A stretch of 64,000 nt of DNA from Pterobdella sp. o SKG-2022 (lineage: Eukaryota > Annelida > Clitellata > Hirudinida > Piscicolidae), in the NCBI GenBank assembly GCA_964035795.1, contig OZ038325.1, forward strand, positions 6,941,607 to 7,005,606. The letters are read 5' to 3'. How positions within the stretch are numbered: position 1 is the first letter of the stretch; each line of letters opens with the position of its first letter. The notes under the pieces were generated by a model. It saw only the letters and a program-made list of their open reading frames with translations, was not told the DNA's origin and did no database searches. A program made the translations under genes and the position numbers. This document shows, piece by piece, positions 34,901 to 49,155 of the stretch.

Positions 34901-35264
34901 CGGCATTAGGAACTAATATTAAGAACCTTCTTACTTACTAAAATGGAAATTTAGTTTGAATCAAACGTCTTGTATTCTTCCCGCCATTACGTGCACATAC
35001 TTAGTCGATGGTTTTTTTTTATTTAATGATCACTCATACATTCCACCAAAAGACCTTTCTAAAAATAAAGCAAAATAACATTTTAAAAACAGAATACAAA
35101 GAACATGTTTATTTATTTTTCATAAAAAAAGCGAAAAGTGAACGGAAATAACTTAAATTAAATTATTTCAAAACAGGATGGAAGAAAGAAAAAGAAACAA
35201 AAACAAAGATACAACTACACATATATAATAAAAACCAACACATATTCAACTAAACACACCAAAA

Positions 35265-35266
<2 letters not shown>

Positions 35267-35305
<39 letters not shown>

Positions 35306-35560
35306 ACATCTCTTTTCCTCCGGTCGCCATTAAAGCCTGTAATTACCAAGCAATTTGCAGCAGTTTGAGCCTCTAAGCCCGTCTCATGCATACATTATAA
35401 CCGTGTGTTTGTGTGTGTGTGTGTGTGTTTGTGTGCGTGTGTGTGTATGTGTGTGTGTTTCTGTGTGTGTACGTGTTTGTGTGTGTGTCTGTATGTTCAT
35501 AAGAGTTCATGAATGTGTTTATGTTTGTATGTATGTGTGTGCGTGTTTTTGTATGTGAAT
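35267..35560. repeat. (CA)n then (GT)n, opposed dinucleotide repeats
   Basis: (CA)n at about 35267-35310, about 90 bp of mixed sequence, then GT-rich (35403-35560). The two blocks are complementary and could form a hairpin with a ~90-nt loop in either transcript strand. Confidence 0.9.
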
Positions 35561-36063
35561 ATTAGAAGCGATTTTAGAATGATAGACAGACGAGAACATT
35601 CGAATTCGTGTTTAATTGGGATGGGTTGAAATGACTCATTTTTTTTCGTCATTCATTCGATGCAATTTGAACATGGTGGTCTGTTAAATAAATGATGATA
35701 ATGATGAAATAGGAGATGATGATGATGAGGACGATAATGATAATGATGAAAATGAGAAAAAAGAAGGGGAAGATAATGATGATGATGATGGGAAAAGCAA
35801 GCAATCAAACCGATTATATCTTCAATTCTCTCAAATTAAATAAATCCTTTTTTTGCGCTTTGCAGCTCTGTAATCAAAAAACCTTATCACTACATCTAAC
35901 TAAGCATCCAAATTCATTACCACCTTGTTATTTAATCAAAAAATATCATAATAATGAAGATAATAATAAAAATAATGAAATAATAAGAGCCTCGCTAATA
36001 AGATGGATATTATTTGCACTCGCAAACTACCAAATAGAAATATGATACATTTGTTTGCCGAGC

Positions 36064-36115
36064 CGTCATCATCATCATCCTCATCCTTATCATCATCATC
36101 ATCATCCTCATTCTT

Positions 36116-36147
<32 letters not shown>

Positions 36148-36242
36148 TATCATCATCATCATCATCATCCTTATCATCATCATCCTCATCCTCATCCTTA
36201 TCATCATCATCATCATCATCCTTATCATCATCATCATCATCA
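36064..36242. repeat. (CAT)n with CTC/TTA variants
   Basis: CATCATCATCCTTAT-type units, partly organised in a higher-order pattern (runs of CAT separated by CCTTAT). A (GAT)n-rich purine stretch precedes at 35692-35800. Confidence 0.95.
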
Positions 36243-36688
36243 CCCCAAATTGTTTACAGTAGAAAACAACACACGTCATCACGATTATCTTGAATGATCA
36301 CTAGCAATAATTAAATCATATAAAAAATGATAAAAAAATTGAGATTAATAATAAAAATAAAATTAAAAGAATAATAATAGCAGAAATAATACGAATAATA
36401 AAAATAATAATAATAATAATGATGGAAAAACTGGAAAAAAATAAAATTTTCATAGGTTTTTTTTGCGTTTTTTTTTATATCGATTAGAATTTTTTTTGTT
36501 TTTACTATTCTTTTTATTATGGTATTATTATTGTTTTTCTTCTTATCAATATTTTTATTATTTTTATTATGATATCATTATTATTTTTATTATTATGCAA
36601 CGCCTTAGTTGTCCAGTACAGAGGAAAACCTTTGAATATTTTAAATGGTAAGGAATAACAAAAATGAAGGTATAACAACAACAACAAC

Positions 36689-36719
<31 letters not shown>

Positions 36720-38343
36720 TAATAATTTTCATTATTAATCCTATTCTAAAAGTCATATTTTTTCATCAAAAATTTAAATACGTTGTAGATCAATATTAAA
36801 AACATCACAAAGTAATGGTTGAATTAAGTGAGTACTGATGAATAACTAAAGTTCGAAAAAAAAATAATAACAATAAAATAAATATAATAATAATGGTAAT
36901 AACAATAATCAATAAGAACCGATAATAAATAAGAATTATAATAATAATGATGATTATGGTGATGATGATGATAAATAAGAAAAATAATAATAACAAAAAT
37001 AATAATAACAAAAATAATAATTAACAATAATCAAACAGAAGCCAGAAATTGATAGATTTGATAACGAAAAAGCAGATAAAAATATCATAAAAAAGGGATA
37101 AAGCAATCATGAAAAGCATCATAACAAAAAAACAAAAATATAAATTAAAACACAACATAGTTAGTTTTAAAATATAAAATAAAAAAAACTAAAAATAGAA
37201 TTTTTTTCAAATTTAAAAGTTGAAAATTTCAAAATCTAAATTAGATTTAAACTAATTTTTTCCCAAATTTAATTAAATTTTCCATAATTAACCAATAAAT
37301 CTAATTGAATATTAATTGAAATCTCATTTTCAACTGCACTAAGTCTGAGTCAATCGGTCTGATTGTGAATTAATTCCATCAAATTTACTCAATTATAACA
37401 ATTTATTGAATATATTTTTATTATTTATATATTTATATATTTGTTGAATATATTATTTATTCATTATATTAAATTATTTTTATTTGTTTTAACAAAATAA
37501 TTTTTTTATCATATTAAAAGAGTTTTATTCATAATATTGGAAAAAATTTTGTTTTTTCATATTTGCAAAACTTCATCTATTCCATTGATATGAATTCATT
37601 TATTCTGTTAAAAAAATTATTTTGCACATAAAATGTAAAATTTTGTCTCTATTCTACCAAGTATTTATAAGAAAATAATACTTCAATGCAATCATCAAAA
37701 TGTTTCCTTCAAATTTAGAAATAATTTCATTTATTTTATAATTTCACAATCGCACCAAATAACTCAATTAGACACAGAACCACTTCTAAAAAAATCAAAA
37801 ATCTCATCGAGCACCTCTTTATCAAACCATTTTTATCAAATTTCTACTAGTTTCTCAAAATATAACTTCAAAACTGATTAAATTTTTTAATTAAATTGTT
37901 AAATCAACTTATTTTTAATCTTTTTTTACTGCCTCAGACTCGAAAACCATGTGAAACTCCTTTAATGAATGTTAGATTGGCATAATATCCCTTATAAATG
38001 AGGTTAGGTGCACTTTTTGGTGTGTTATAAACTGATGAAATTCTTTTTATATTGTAAAAATCATAACAAAAATTGAAAAAATAAAAACAAAAACAATTGA
38101 GAAAAAATACTGAAAAATTAAAAAATATAATTTTGATAATTATAATTGATAATATAAAAAAAAAATTATTTTCAAAACATAAGGGATGATAATAAAAACA
38201 AAAATAATATCAAACAATAAAAATAATAAACAATAATATATTAAAAACATTGAACAAAAAAATAAAAAGTAATGTGTGATATGAACTGAGTTACAGAGAT
38301 TAAACTGTAATAAAACGATAACCTCTAACTTTATAATTAAAAA

Positions 38344-38525
38344 CAACCATCATCATCATCATTATCATCCCCATCATCATCATCATCATTATCATCCCCA
38401 TCATCATCATCATTATCATCCCCATCATCATCATCGTCATCAGCATCATCATCATCATCATTACCATCATCATCATCATTATCATCCCCATCATCATCAT
38501 CATCATCACCATCATCATCATCCTT
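38344..38525. repeat. (CAT)n with CCC variants
   Basis: CATCATCATTATCATCCC units recurring about every 30 bp across 180 bp. Gives Met-rich and Asp-rich spurious frames on minus. Confidence 0.95.
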
Positions 38526-39779
38526 ACCCTCATTACCACGACCTCCATCAACCCCCAGCATCATTCTCCGTATATCCACCATCATTCTTTCTACTCTAAT
38601 AAACAAAAGACCAATGAAAATCTATAAAATAAATAAAAACAATGATAATAAAACTACAAAAACAAAAAATAAAAATAACAACAACAACAATAATTATTAT
38701 AAATAGACGGAGTGATAAGACATATATTAAAGGAAAACATCCACCTCTCCATCATCCGTTCCTTATCTCCTGGCTTATCACCGCTGTTTTTAATTCTTCA
38801 TTATTACATGTTCCAGGTTAATAAAGTATTATGATTTGTATGTTATGATTTGTATATTATGATTTGTATTTTATAATCTGTATATATTATTTTTATATTA
38901 ATTATTTTTATAATTATTCATATACTATTTATTAATATAATGGTTAGTATTTAATTTTCATACAATTATTTCATATATGCATTTTAGTTATTATAATGTT
39001 TTTATCAGATATTTTTCAACTTTTTTTTCTATTTTACAACTTGCATTGAGTCTTAACTATACCACGTTCTTCTCATTTTATTTATTGTCTTCCATATAAT
39101 TTGCTTGTTGCACGACGTAAACAATATTAAAGTTAAAATAGGCAAAGTTGATAAAGACACTATTGAGGAAAAAGAGCTTTGAGCTCACAAACTCCATCTA
39201 TATTTGTGTTTTAATCATAATAAAAAGATCAGCCTAGTTACTGATTCGATGTCTATTATAAATCAAACAAAACGAAAAGCTCTTGTATTTATTCAATAAA
39301 CATTCGACATATTATCGTCCTAATTAAAATTCTCTCATTAGGAAATTATTTTTAGCACAAGATCTACAGCGAGGTTAGAAGTAATATATTATTCGCTTTT
39401 AAAAATATAATTTTCCATATTTCTAATGAGAATTACCTAAATTCCTAACAATTAATAATTTAACTGAGTAATTATTTTTGAAATAATCAGACGATTGCTT
39501 TTTCTATTATCAATGGAAATTGTGGAATAAAAGTTTAATGGTTTTTGGTGGAAATTTCTTTGAGAGAAGACAAGGTACAGACTCGATATGCTTTTTTAAT
39601 GGTTCTTTGTAACGTTATTTACAAAAATTTTCAAATTATATTCTAATTATCGTTCAATTATTAAAATGGCACAACTAAACGCTTCAATTTTGTTTTTAAT
39701 TATTAATTTGTACTGAAAACTACGCAATCCTATAACGATGGAGTTTTAATATGAAGTATACTTTGAAACGTGAGAGTTT

Positions 39780-40162
39780 GAACATATAAACCTACATGAG
39801 TTTAGAAACACATATGTATAAACACATAAACTGTAAAATGTTCACACATAGACTCATAAAACACATAAAACAGACGAAAAAGTTACACATATTATGAATA
39901 TAAACAAACAAAATAAAACATAAGAAAATTTCACTCAAATAAACAGCCACATAAAAACTGAATCACACTTGCATGAAAATAAACTCACATACCCACACAT
40001 AAACAATAGAACAAATACAACAAAAAACACATAAAAAGACACAAAAAACTACACACTCGCACATAAATACAAATAACCACAAAAACAATCACGCATAGAC
40101 ACAAAAAACCTCAGATACAAAAGTACATATACACAAAAAACCACATATAAGAACACACTCAC
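39780..40162. repeat. AC-rich (plus) / GU-rich (ZFHX sense) intron start
   Basis: About 380 bp of ACACATAAAAACAC-like sequence on plus. In the ZFHX transcript it is a GU-rich tract that begins at the 5' splice site GTGAGTGTG of the 40163-40368 exon. Confidence 0.75.
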
Positions 40163-40368
40163 CTCGACCATGTGTTGTTGGAGTTGTGCATTATCAAACT
40201 TCTCTTCCATACACAGTCGACAAAGATTTTTTATCTTTGCTTCTTTCAGTTTTTCATCTTCTTCTTCTTTTTCTTCTTTAGTGTTGTGAATGTCTTTTTC
40301 TGTGTCTTTGGTTGCTTGCTTGTTTGCATCTTCTTCTGGTCTGTGTGTGATCTGTGTTTCATTTTCAC
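40163..40368 (-). CDS. ZFHX: ZFHX-like gene, internal exon (charged linker and first half of a C2H2 finger)
   Basis: Acceptor TTCCAG at 40369, donor GAG|GTGAGTG at 40163. The 206 bp encode a Lys/Glu-rich linker (ENETQITHRPEEDANKQ; EEKEEEDEKLKEAK) and then NLCRLCMEEKFDNAQLQQHM, the start of a C2H2 finger that is completed by VH in the 31488 exon (spacing C-x2-C-x12-H-x4-H). The exon starts with two bases and the 62484 exon ends with one, so they can splice directly. The finger matches vertebrate RCPLCQDMLNNKIHLQLH. It has only one short ATG-initiated frame and is easily missed by ORF finding. Confidence 0.85.
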
Positions 40369-41125
40369 CTGGAAGTTTGATTATGAAAAATAATTATAAA
40401 GCAGAATTATCCTTCAAAAAAATAATTCCAAAAAAAATTGAACCTAATATTATATTATTTAAATATTAATTGAGAAATGTTCTAAAAATTTTTGGGCAAA
40501 ACACACAATCACGCAAGTAACAAACTGCACAAACAAAATAACTATTTGACCAAACATTGGGAAATTTTGAAGGATGATTTAATATACTATAATTCAATAA
40601 CAAAAATAATAAAGCATAATTATGTGGAATTTATGAAAAAAAGTGGTTAAATTATGATAAAAATGATTTTTAGATTATTCTTGAAAAATTAAAAATAGAT
40701 TTTTAAAAAAAATAAAAATGAAACGAACTTAATAATAAAAATTTTATTAAAAATAATTAAAATAAATAATTGTTAGAAATTAGTTAATAAAAAATGTATA
40801 TATACGAGATGATGGTTCTATTAATAGCTTTAACAGCTCTAAGCACTGCTTTTATAATTCCACTATTTCATTACCTCCAGTTCTCAATTTAAAAAAATCC
40901 CATGTCATCTATAGTATAATAGTAATTTTTATTTTTATTATTTTATTTTTTACTTTTATTAGTTTATACATTTTCAATAGTGTTTTAAACATTTGTCGAC
41001 TAAAAAGGTGTTGCAAACTTCTAGTATCATTATCAGCACAGTTTTTTTGCCAATTTGAGCATACAAAATATAATAAAACTAAAAGACGTCACGTTTAATT
41101 TGCTCATTAACACTGCCATCCTTTT

Positions 41126-41430
41126 TTTCATTACCATCTTTTTTCACGCTTCTCATTTCTTTTTTTTTTTTTTCACCTTCATCTTCCTCTTTTTCTTCTC
41201 ACTCTTCATCTTCAACTTCTTTTTCAGCTTCAACTTTTTTTATTTTTTTCTCCGCTTTTCTTCACCTTCCTCCTCCTCTTCTTCTTTCAAATTAGATGGC
41301 ACCTAATGACCAAACGACAACCCGGCATATACTTCCTTGACTCACGTGTTAAGCCATCTTCATCCTTTTTCTTCATCTTCTTCTTCCTCCTCCTTTTCTA
41401 TTTGTTCATCTTTTTTTTTTTTATTTATAC
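41126..41430. repeat. Polypyrimidine (TTC/TTTTC) tract in two blocks
   Basis: About 41126-41290 and 41358-41430 are almost pure C/T on plus, separated by a GC-normal 65-bp stretch (41291-41355). In the ZFHX transcript they are GAA/GAG-rich. Confidence 0.8.
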
Positions 41431-43273
41431 ATTTCCCTTCATTTTTATTTTTGGTTTTTTATTCTTTTTTCAACTTCTTATTGTCTATCATCATAATAAC
41501 TAACATAAATGTCACAAGTTAACATACAAACAGTAATATACACATACTAACATAGATACATACATGTATACATAAGCATACAGATAAACACATACAAAAA
41601 CATACACACACACAAAAACATAAGAAAATAGATGGCCCAACCCCTAATACACATATGAACCATTATAAACTGCTCAAAGATGGTATAAAAAAGTATACAG
41701 TAGCCAATGTGGAAGGATATCAAATTAAACTCGGGCCAAAAACCTCATCTCCCTCCACCGCCCTTTAATTTGGTTTCATCATCACCCTCCATTTTATTCA
41801 TTAATCATTCTTGTTATTCATTTTTATCATTAATTTATTTGTGAAAATTTGAACTTTATTTGAATTATTTAATTATTTATATAGTACAATTATCTTTTAA
41901 CTATTTTTGGTTTTGGAGTTTTAGTTATACTAAACATTAAACCAGATTTACTACTTTACATTTGATAGACTATTTTATGTTTGATAAAGTATTTTATATA
42001 TGATAGCTTATTTTATTGTCACTTGAAGACATCTTACATGTATTTAAAATTTATTCCTTAACTAAATACTCCAAAACCTTTGAAGAACCACTCAATATAA
42101 CTATTATATTTGTTACTCAGTGTAAAGAACTTTGAAATCTCTGAATAAAGTTTCAACACTAATGAACTCAATAATATTATAATATAACTTAAGAAATATT
42201 CGACAATATCTTTATAATTGACAATCTCTAAAAATCCTTAACTTACTGCTTTGGCAAAGCTCATTCATACTTCCAAATTCACTTCAACTTTTGAACTAAT
42301 TATCAGTTATTATGGTATATATGTTTATAAACTAATCAAAAAAACGAAAGTTCATTTTAGTCTTACATTAAAGACTACCAAAAACTACTAATTACACTAG
42401 AAAATTCCTCTACTTTCTTAGTTTTAGCTTACATTCTAAAAAATATCAGAATCACTGTTAAGCGTTTCCTATTCATTTCGCTTTTATTATAATTTAACAT
42501 TAGTCTGTAATACAAATTCAATATTCACCATTAGTAACATTAAACTTTCTTCTATTATCTAATGTTAATGAAAAGCTTGACAACAATAGCCATCGATTTA
42601 TTTATTAAAATATACACTTGTAATATTAAATAGCACCATAAATTAAAAGCCTTGCTTGTCAAAGCACTTCTGTTATTCTAAAATTTTCAACTTTTTTTTG
42701 AGTTTTTTTATTTATTAATAGTATTATTATTATTTTTATTGTTTTTATTGTTATTATTGTTTTTATTAATTTTGTTTGTTTTTTTTAACATTTAACTGTT
42801 GATGTTTTTTTTGATTATTTTTCTTCTTTTAAGCTATTTCAAAGCTTCTTCATTGTTTTTCTTATTTTTATGATTTTGATTAAAATACGATAATAGCCAC
42901 CAGGCTAGGCTATTTGTAAATTGTATATATTTATTCATAAAGTTGGAGTTTTCATGACAACTCTCTTAATTTTTCATTTGAATAGTTAATTATCTTTAAA
43001 CCAAAGCAAAAAAAATTTTTCTATCATTATCTTTTTCTGGTTATTTTTAATTTATATATATTAAAATAATATTTTTATTTAATCATTTATTTATATTTAT
43101 TCAAATATGTTTATTTATTTAATTAATTTTATCTATTCACCTATGCCACTCATTCTATTGTCTATATTTGTTTAAATAAATTTTTTCATCTATTCAAGAA
43201 GTATTTTTATATGTTTATTAAACATTATAATTCATTTGAGAAAATTCTTTCAATTTGATACAGCTTTATTTTA

Positions 43274-43375
43274 GTTTAACACAATTCTATCAATTCAATG
43301 AGATTCATTAGTTCAATACAATTCTATCAGTTTAATACAATTCTATCAGTTTAATACAATTCTATCAGTTTAATA
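43274..43375. repeat. 19-bp tandem repeat, four copies plus a diverged one
   Basis: Unit GTTTAATACAATTCTATCA at 43330-43348 and 43349-43367, with one-base variants at 43311-43329 and 43274-43292 and a diverged copy between them. Confidence 0.9.
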
Positions 43376-45987
43376 AATTTTTCAATCTATTTAATCACAT
43401 CTCAAAACCCAGTATTATTCCCTCAAACTTCTCAAACGAATCTAAAATCATAAACAACAATGAAGAATTTCATACTTGTAAGCTAGTTAATTAAAAAATA
43501 ATCGTTTGAACGCTAGATAAAAGACGGCTATTGTTTCGAACACAACGCAATAGCCTTTATTTGAACGCTTATATTGTCTCTGTACAGACGACGTTATACT
43601 GTTTCTCTGTAGTTTAAGTTACGTTTATTGCTCAATGTCTTATGTTTGTAATTTTAGTTTGATTTTTGATCTTTTTTGTGCATAATTTTGAGTTTTTAAA
43701 AAATTTTCTAGTTTTGTTTATTTTATGATTTACTTCAATTACTTTTTTAAAATTTATTATAATTTATTTTCCAGTTATTATTATTGTTTTGTAATTTGTT
43801 CCAAACACGAGGTAGGTAACGAGAGATGTTATTTTAACCAGACCAAACGTTCTCAAAAGGATATGCCATTCCCTCTGTAACTCGATCATGTTCATTTTGA
43901 AAGTATAAACAAAACTAAGCTGGTATAACATTCTTGTAACAAAATTTAACACCGTTGGACATAGTTAAAACAAGAAAAATTATTTGAAAACAACCAAAAT
44001 TTAATCCTGAAAATTTTTTAAAAAATTTATATTGTGAAACAATATCGTTGAAACAAGAATCTTATAATAGGAATAATAACAAATACAATTATATGCACCT
44101 AAACCATTCTGCCAATTTATAAAAAACCGCCCCAAAAGATCAAATTTAAAAATATATATTTCATTCCGTATTTATTGTTTTTTTATTATCCGTGAAATTA
44201 CTGGTATAATGAATTTAATTAAAAAACAGTGCCTTTTAGAAGCTTTTTTGCTGCATAGCCGAAAAACATTTACTGATTAGCCGAAACCTGTATTAAATAA
44301 CCAAAAACCGCATCTTACAGCCAAAATCCTCTATTTACCAACAGAAAACTGCATGATAAAACCAGGACCCTTCTTTACCAACTAAATATTCCGTTTAGTA
44401 ACTAATCCAATCTAAAGATCAATGTCAAAGTCTCACTTTTACTATCATATCTGCGTATTAATCTTCCTAGGAGCATTATGTGGTGTGTGCTGTTATTAAC
44501 AATGTATTGTGAGGCAGACGAAGTATTTATTAAGCTAAAACACCAAGCTTTTCTTAAAGCATTATCATGTATTATTATATCATAAGTAATATTTCTATTA
44601 TTTTTTATTGTTATTATTTTTATAGTTGTTTCATTTGTATTATTTCCATTTTATTGTTACTAATTATCTTAAAACCAACATTACAGTAATTATTCAATTG
44701 AAAAAATTAGATTCAAATTATAATATAAAAAAAATAAATTAAATTAAATCCAAATAAACAATAAAAATAGATAATAAAAGTCTACACATATCGTAATGAG
44801 AACAGAACTTGACCTAATAAAGTGAGTTAATTAAAAGATAAAATAATTATTTGATTAGTTCTTCAGTGCTGTTCGGCTGATAACATTAAAATTATCTTTA
44901 AATAGTCCAATGTTTTTGTGGTTTAGTAGCATTATGACGTTCTGAAGCTAATTATTGAATTATTTTCGTTATTATAATATCAAAATATTTTTTTTTATCA
45001 ACTAATTTTTGAATGATTTATTAGGAATTTGAATTTAATTGTTTTTAATTGAGTTTTTTGGTGTGTTGTTATTTATAATATCATGGTAAAGTTATGATGA
45101 ATACGTTATATATACCAATGAGTGTATATCATTTAATGGTTCTTAGGAGGATTGTTATATTGAGCATGTAGTTAATGATTTTAAAATAAAAAAAAAAATA
45201 TTTGAAAAAATGAAATCGAATTGTAAAAAATTTAAATATTTTTATGAAGAAAATAAATTTTAAGAATTTAACATTCAAAATGACTTTCACAACAGTTAAC
45301 CAACTTAAGAACTCAAATAACTCGAACAACTATACAAAAATGTAACAAAAGCTCATCCAAAAGCAAACAAAACAAGCATGCAAAATAATTTAAATTATTT
45401 ATAATGCTGAAAATCAAGAAATAATTTGAGGAAAAATGATGGAAGTGGGCCTGAGTTCAAAAGGTGGAGTTTAATTAGTCTAAAAGTTCTGCGCTACATA
45501 ATTCGTCATATTTATTATGAAAACATAATTATTGCTTGTATGATAGAGATCAATATGAATAATAAAAATGAAAATTGTAATAAAAAGAAAAAAAATACTG
45601 TAATAAAGAAATAAATAATTAATTACTAATATCATTTTATTTCCGATCCACTGATGAAACAGCACAATTACCTATTATTTTTGAAAAAAAAGAATAAAAA
45701 TTAAAAAGTAATAAGAAAAATTATCGTTATTATTTTAAATAAGAAATTATTATTTTTATTTATTATTTTAATCATTTTCATTATTATTATTGTTATTATT
45801 ATTGTTATTATTTCCATTATTTATTATCAATATTATTCTTGTTTTTTTAACTGTTATCTTTTTATTATTCATATAAATAATTTAATTTTTAGTGTATCTT
45901 GTTAGACGAAACATTGTATTGAGTTGCAAGGCGTACTTAGCTTTGTTTGTGTATGTGATACGTTTCTTAATTGTTTCGTTAATGTTA

Positions 45988-46130
45988 TACCGGGTATGCT
46001 TTGTAAATTTAATACCTGGTATATTTTGTAAACTTAAACCCATTATATTTTGTGAATTTAATACTGGTATATTTTTAGACAATATAATTGGTATATTATC
46101 TAAATTTATATCCGGTGTTTTTTTACACAG
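45988..46130. repeat. 25-bp degenerate tandem repeat, about six copies
   Basis: Unit like TACCTGGTATATTTTGTAAA followed by TTTAA, decaying toward 46130. On minus it produces a repeated NIPGIKF-like peptide frame, which is not evidence of a gene. Confidence 0.75.
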
Positions 46131-48059
46131 CAACAATTTTAAAATCTATTGAATACAAACGTCGGTTGTTTTTGTTAATGCAACATTTTTAAATGAATTT
46201 TTCAAATATTGTATTACCTGAATATTACTATAATATTACTGTGCGCTATACAAATTTTAATAATAATAGCAATAATATTACATTACTAGATAATTTTTGT
46301 AACTCTAACATCACCATTAAATTATTTGTAACTATAATATTACTAAACAAAAAAAAAACCTATAATCTCACTAGATAAAATTTTCAAATAGCCTTCCAAT
46401 GGCTAACTTCTCTAATTCTCAATTAAAACCGTTGATATATGAATACTCAATTTTTAATCACTGTGATAACTTTCATAAACCTTGTTTTTGTTTGTCTTGT
46501 TTTTTTTATTTTTAGTTTTTTTATTTCTAAATTCCATTCATCTCAGGTTCTGTTTAACTGTATCGTTTTTAATATAGTTCATTGTATCAAACACTCTTCA
46601 TTACTTCATTACTTCAAGCATCTTGTTTTAAATACATATAATAAACATAGTAAATGCACTTTTTTATAAATATCGAATACTTATAATATACCTATAAAAT
46701 AAATATAATATACATATAAAATAAATATAAGACACATATTAAATACATATAAAACCCATAATAAATAAAAATACTTTATATATATATTGAATAATCTTAT
46801 ACGCATACTGCATAAATATTATAGGCTTATTTTGTATTGTATTTATCTTTTAATTATGAGGCTATGAATTGGTCACTGTTTCCATTGAGTTTTGTTAACA
46901 TTTCTAAGCATTACTATTTGTATGTGTGCTTGAAAGTTTATTTATAGCTTAAAGTACTAGTTAAGATTGTATTAGATAAAGTATATATTTTGAATCAAAA
47001 AGGTCTTAATAAATACATTTAAATTCACAATGCAATAAATAATGCTGGGAGATTGCAGTTTGTGTGTGCAGACACATGAAATTTTTAACAGGTATTATAA
47101 ACTTGTCAGTTGTTTCTATATTTCTCGCAGAGTTTTTGAAGTGTTGAACACAAAGAAAAATTGTTTGAATTCATTACTGAGAAATTTAATATTTAAAACA
47201 AATAAATCACAATAAAAAAAACATTTAACAAGCAAGAAAACGAAAAAAAAGTGTTTCTCAAGTCTAATTGTTTTTACTGCTCAATTTTGCTAGCAAAATA
47301 AAGGGTTCTTTATTGATTAATAACGCGATTTGCTGCGACAGAACCGGTGTTTATTCGAAAGTTTTGCTTACATCATCATAAACTTCAATCGTTTTTTCAA
47401 TTTAATCTTATTTTTTTTCTGTTTTGCTTTATTTTTTTTTTAATTTGTTTTTTAAATGAGCTGGTAGTTTATTTTCTTTTTTAAATGTCTTTGGTTTAAT
47501 TGCGTCACTTTTTTTGGAGAAATTATTTTGAATAACTATCAAACGGTTTTTTAAATACTATATTTTAACATGGAAAATTTGATATTCGATTAAGGTGTAT
47601 TAAATCGGATTTTGATGCTTGAGATAATGTCATTTTTTAGCCCATATAAAACATACGATAGAAGAATTTCATGAAAAATAAATAAAATTTTTAAATAATG
47701 GCTTTAGTTTTATAAAATGTTTGTTTAGGCGTGAAAAAAATTAACGTTCATGTTTTTAGAAATTAGTTATACCCCAAAATCGAAAACTGTTGTACTCAAT
47801 GATTTATAAATTATTATAAATTATTCTTCAAATTGAATATTATTCATAAAAATAAAATGAATTATTGGTTCAAAATTCAATTAAAACTCATTAAAAAACT
47901 ATAATTGAAATCAAAGTGAGGCGAAAGTTGTACTAATGAAAACAATTAAGCCTAAAGTAAAGGTTTTTCAATTAAGATCTAGTTAGAGCATAATTGCCTA
48001 ATTGGAATTGTCTGCCTATGATTTTCTCCAAAATAACTTACAACCAATGCCGGAAATTA

Positions 48060-48530
48060 TCGTTTTGATGGGTGGATGGATGTGTAAATAAATAGATGGA
48101 TGGATAAGAGGGTGGATAGATGGATGAGTGAATGGATGGGTGGATAGATGAATGGGTGAAGAAGAATATGGGTATATAAATATATAAACGAATAAGGGAA
48201 AAAATGATTAAATCGATGGATATATGAGCTAAAATCAAAATTTATAAACCAACAAACAGAAAAAAAATTATTGAATGATTGTATGAGCGTTTAGGTAATT
48301 TAATGATAGAAGGAAGAATGGATGGTTTAGTGAAAGAGTAGGCAGATTAAAGACTTGTGGACAAAGAAGAGAAAGAAGAGAAAGAGCAGAGGTTAATGCG
48401 AGGTTGACAAGGAAGAAAGGATGGATGGAAAGATGGATGAATGAATGAATGAATGAATGAATGGACGGATGGAAAAATGAATGGAGGGATGGAAGAATGA
48501 ATGGATGGATGAATGAATGGATGAGTAAAA
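48060..48530. repeat. (ATGG)n / (GAAT)n tetranucleotide repeats
   Basis: GGATGGATGGATGTG-like units at 48063-48165 and 48418-48525 with A-rich sequence between. Confidence 0.85.
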
Positions 48531-49124
48531 CTATAGATAGTTTAATATGTGTTCATAGATAAAGAGCTGAATGGATTAATATAAACACAAAGAGATTATA
48601 TAAATCATAAAAAGATGGATGGATGATGTAAGAATAAATAAAAAACAGATTAAAAACATTGAAAAAAATAAAAAAAAACAAGAACAAAAAATTATCAAAA
48701 AAAACTCAAAAAAATAAACGAAAATGAATGGCATAAATAATTAAATTTGTGAGGACTTTCAAGAGGAACACCATAATGAATAAGGTTATCTGCAAAGTTT
48801 TGCGTTGAAATTTTCAAGTGGGGGAGGGAGGTTGTTGTTATTGTTTTTTTTTTTTATTATTATTGTTTTGGTAATTTTCAATTATTTTTTTTTATTTTTA
48901 TTTGATTATTATTTTTTTTTGAATATTTTTGTTATCATTTATTTAGTATATTTTTTCATTTTCACTACATCCATTAGTTTTATTTTTTAATATTTTGATT
49001 ATCTTTTATGATATATCTTTTTCTCTTTTTATTTTACTTTCTATTTTTGTGTTCTATTTTTGGTGTTTTTATATGTTCATTATGTACTTTTTATAAAACT
49101 TTTTTCTATTTTCAATTTTTAAAC

Positions 49125-49155
<31 letters not shown>

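Noticed and set aside
41300..41420. Exon-like minus segment ending at a GTGAGT donor (KDEDGLT)
   Set aside because: The open frame comes mostly from the purine-rich tract, and the phase does not fit between the neighbouring ZFHX exons.
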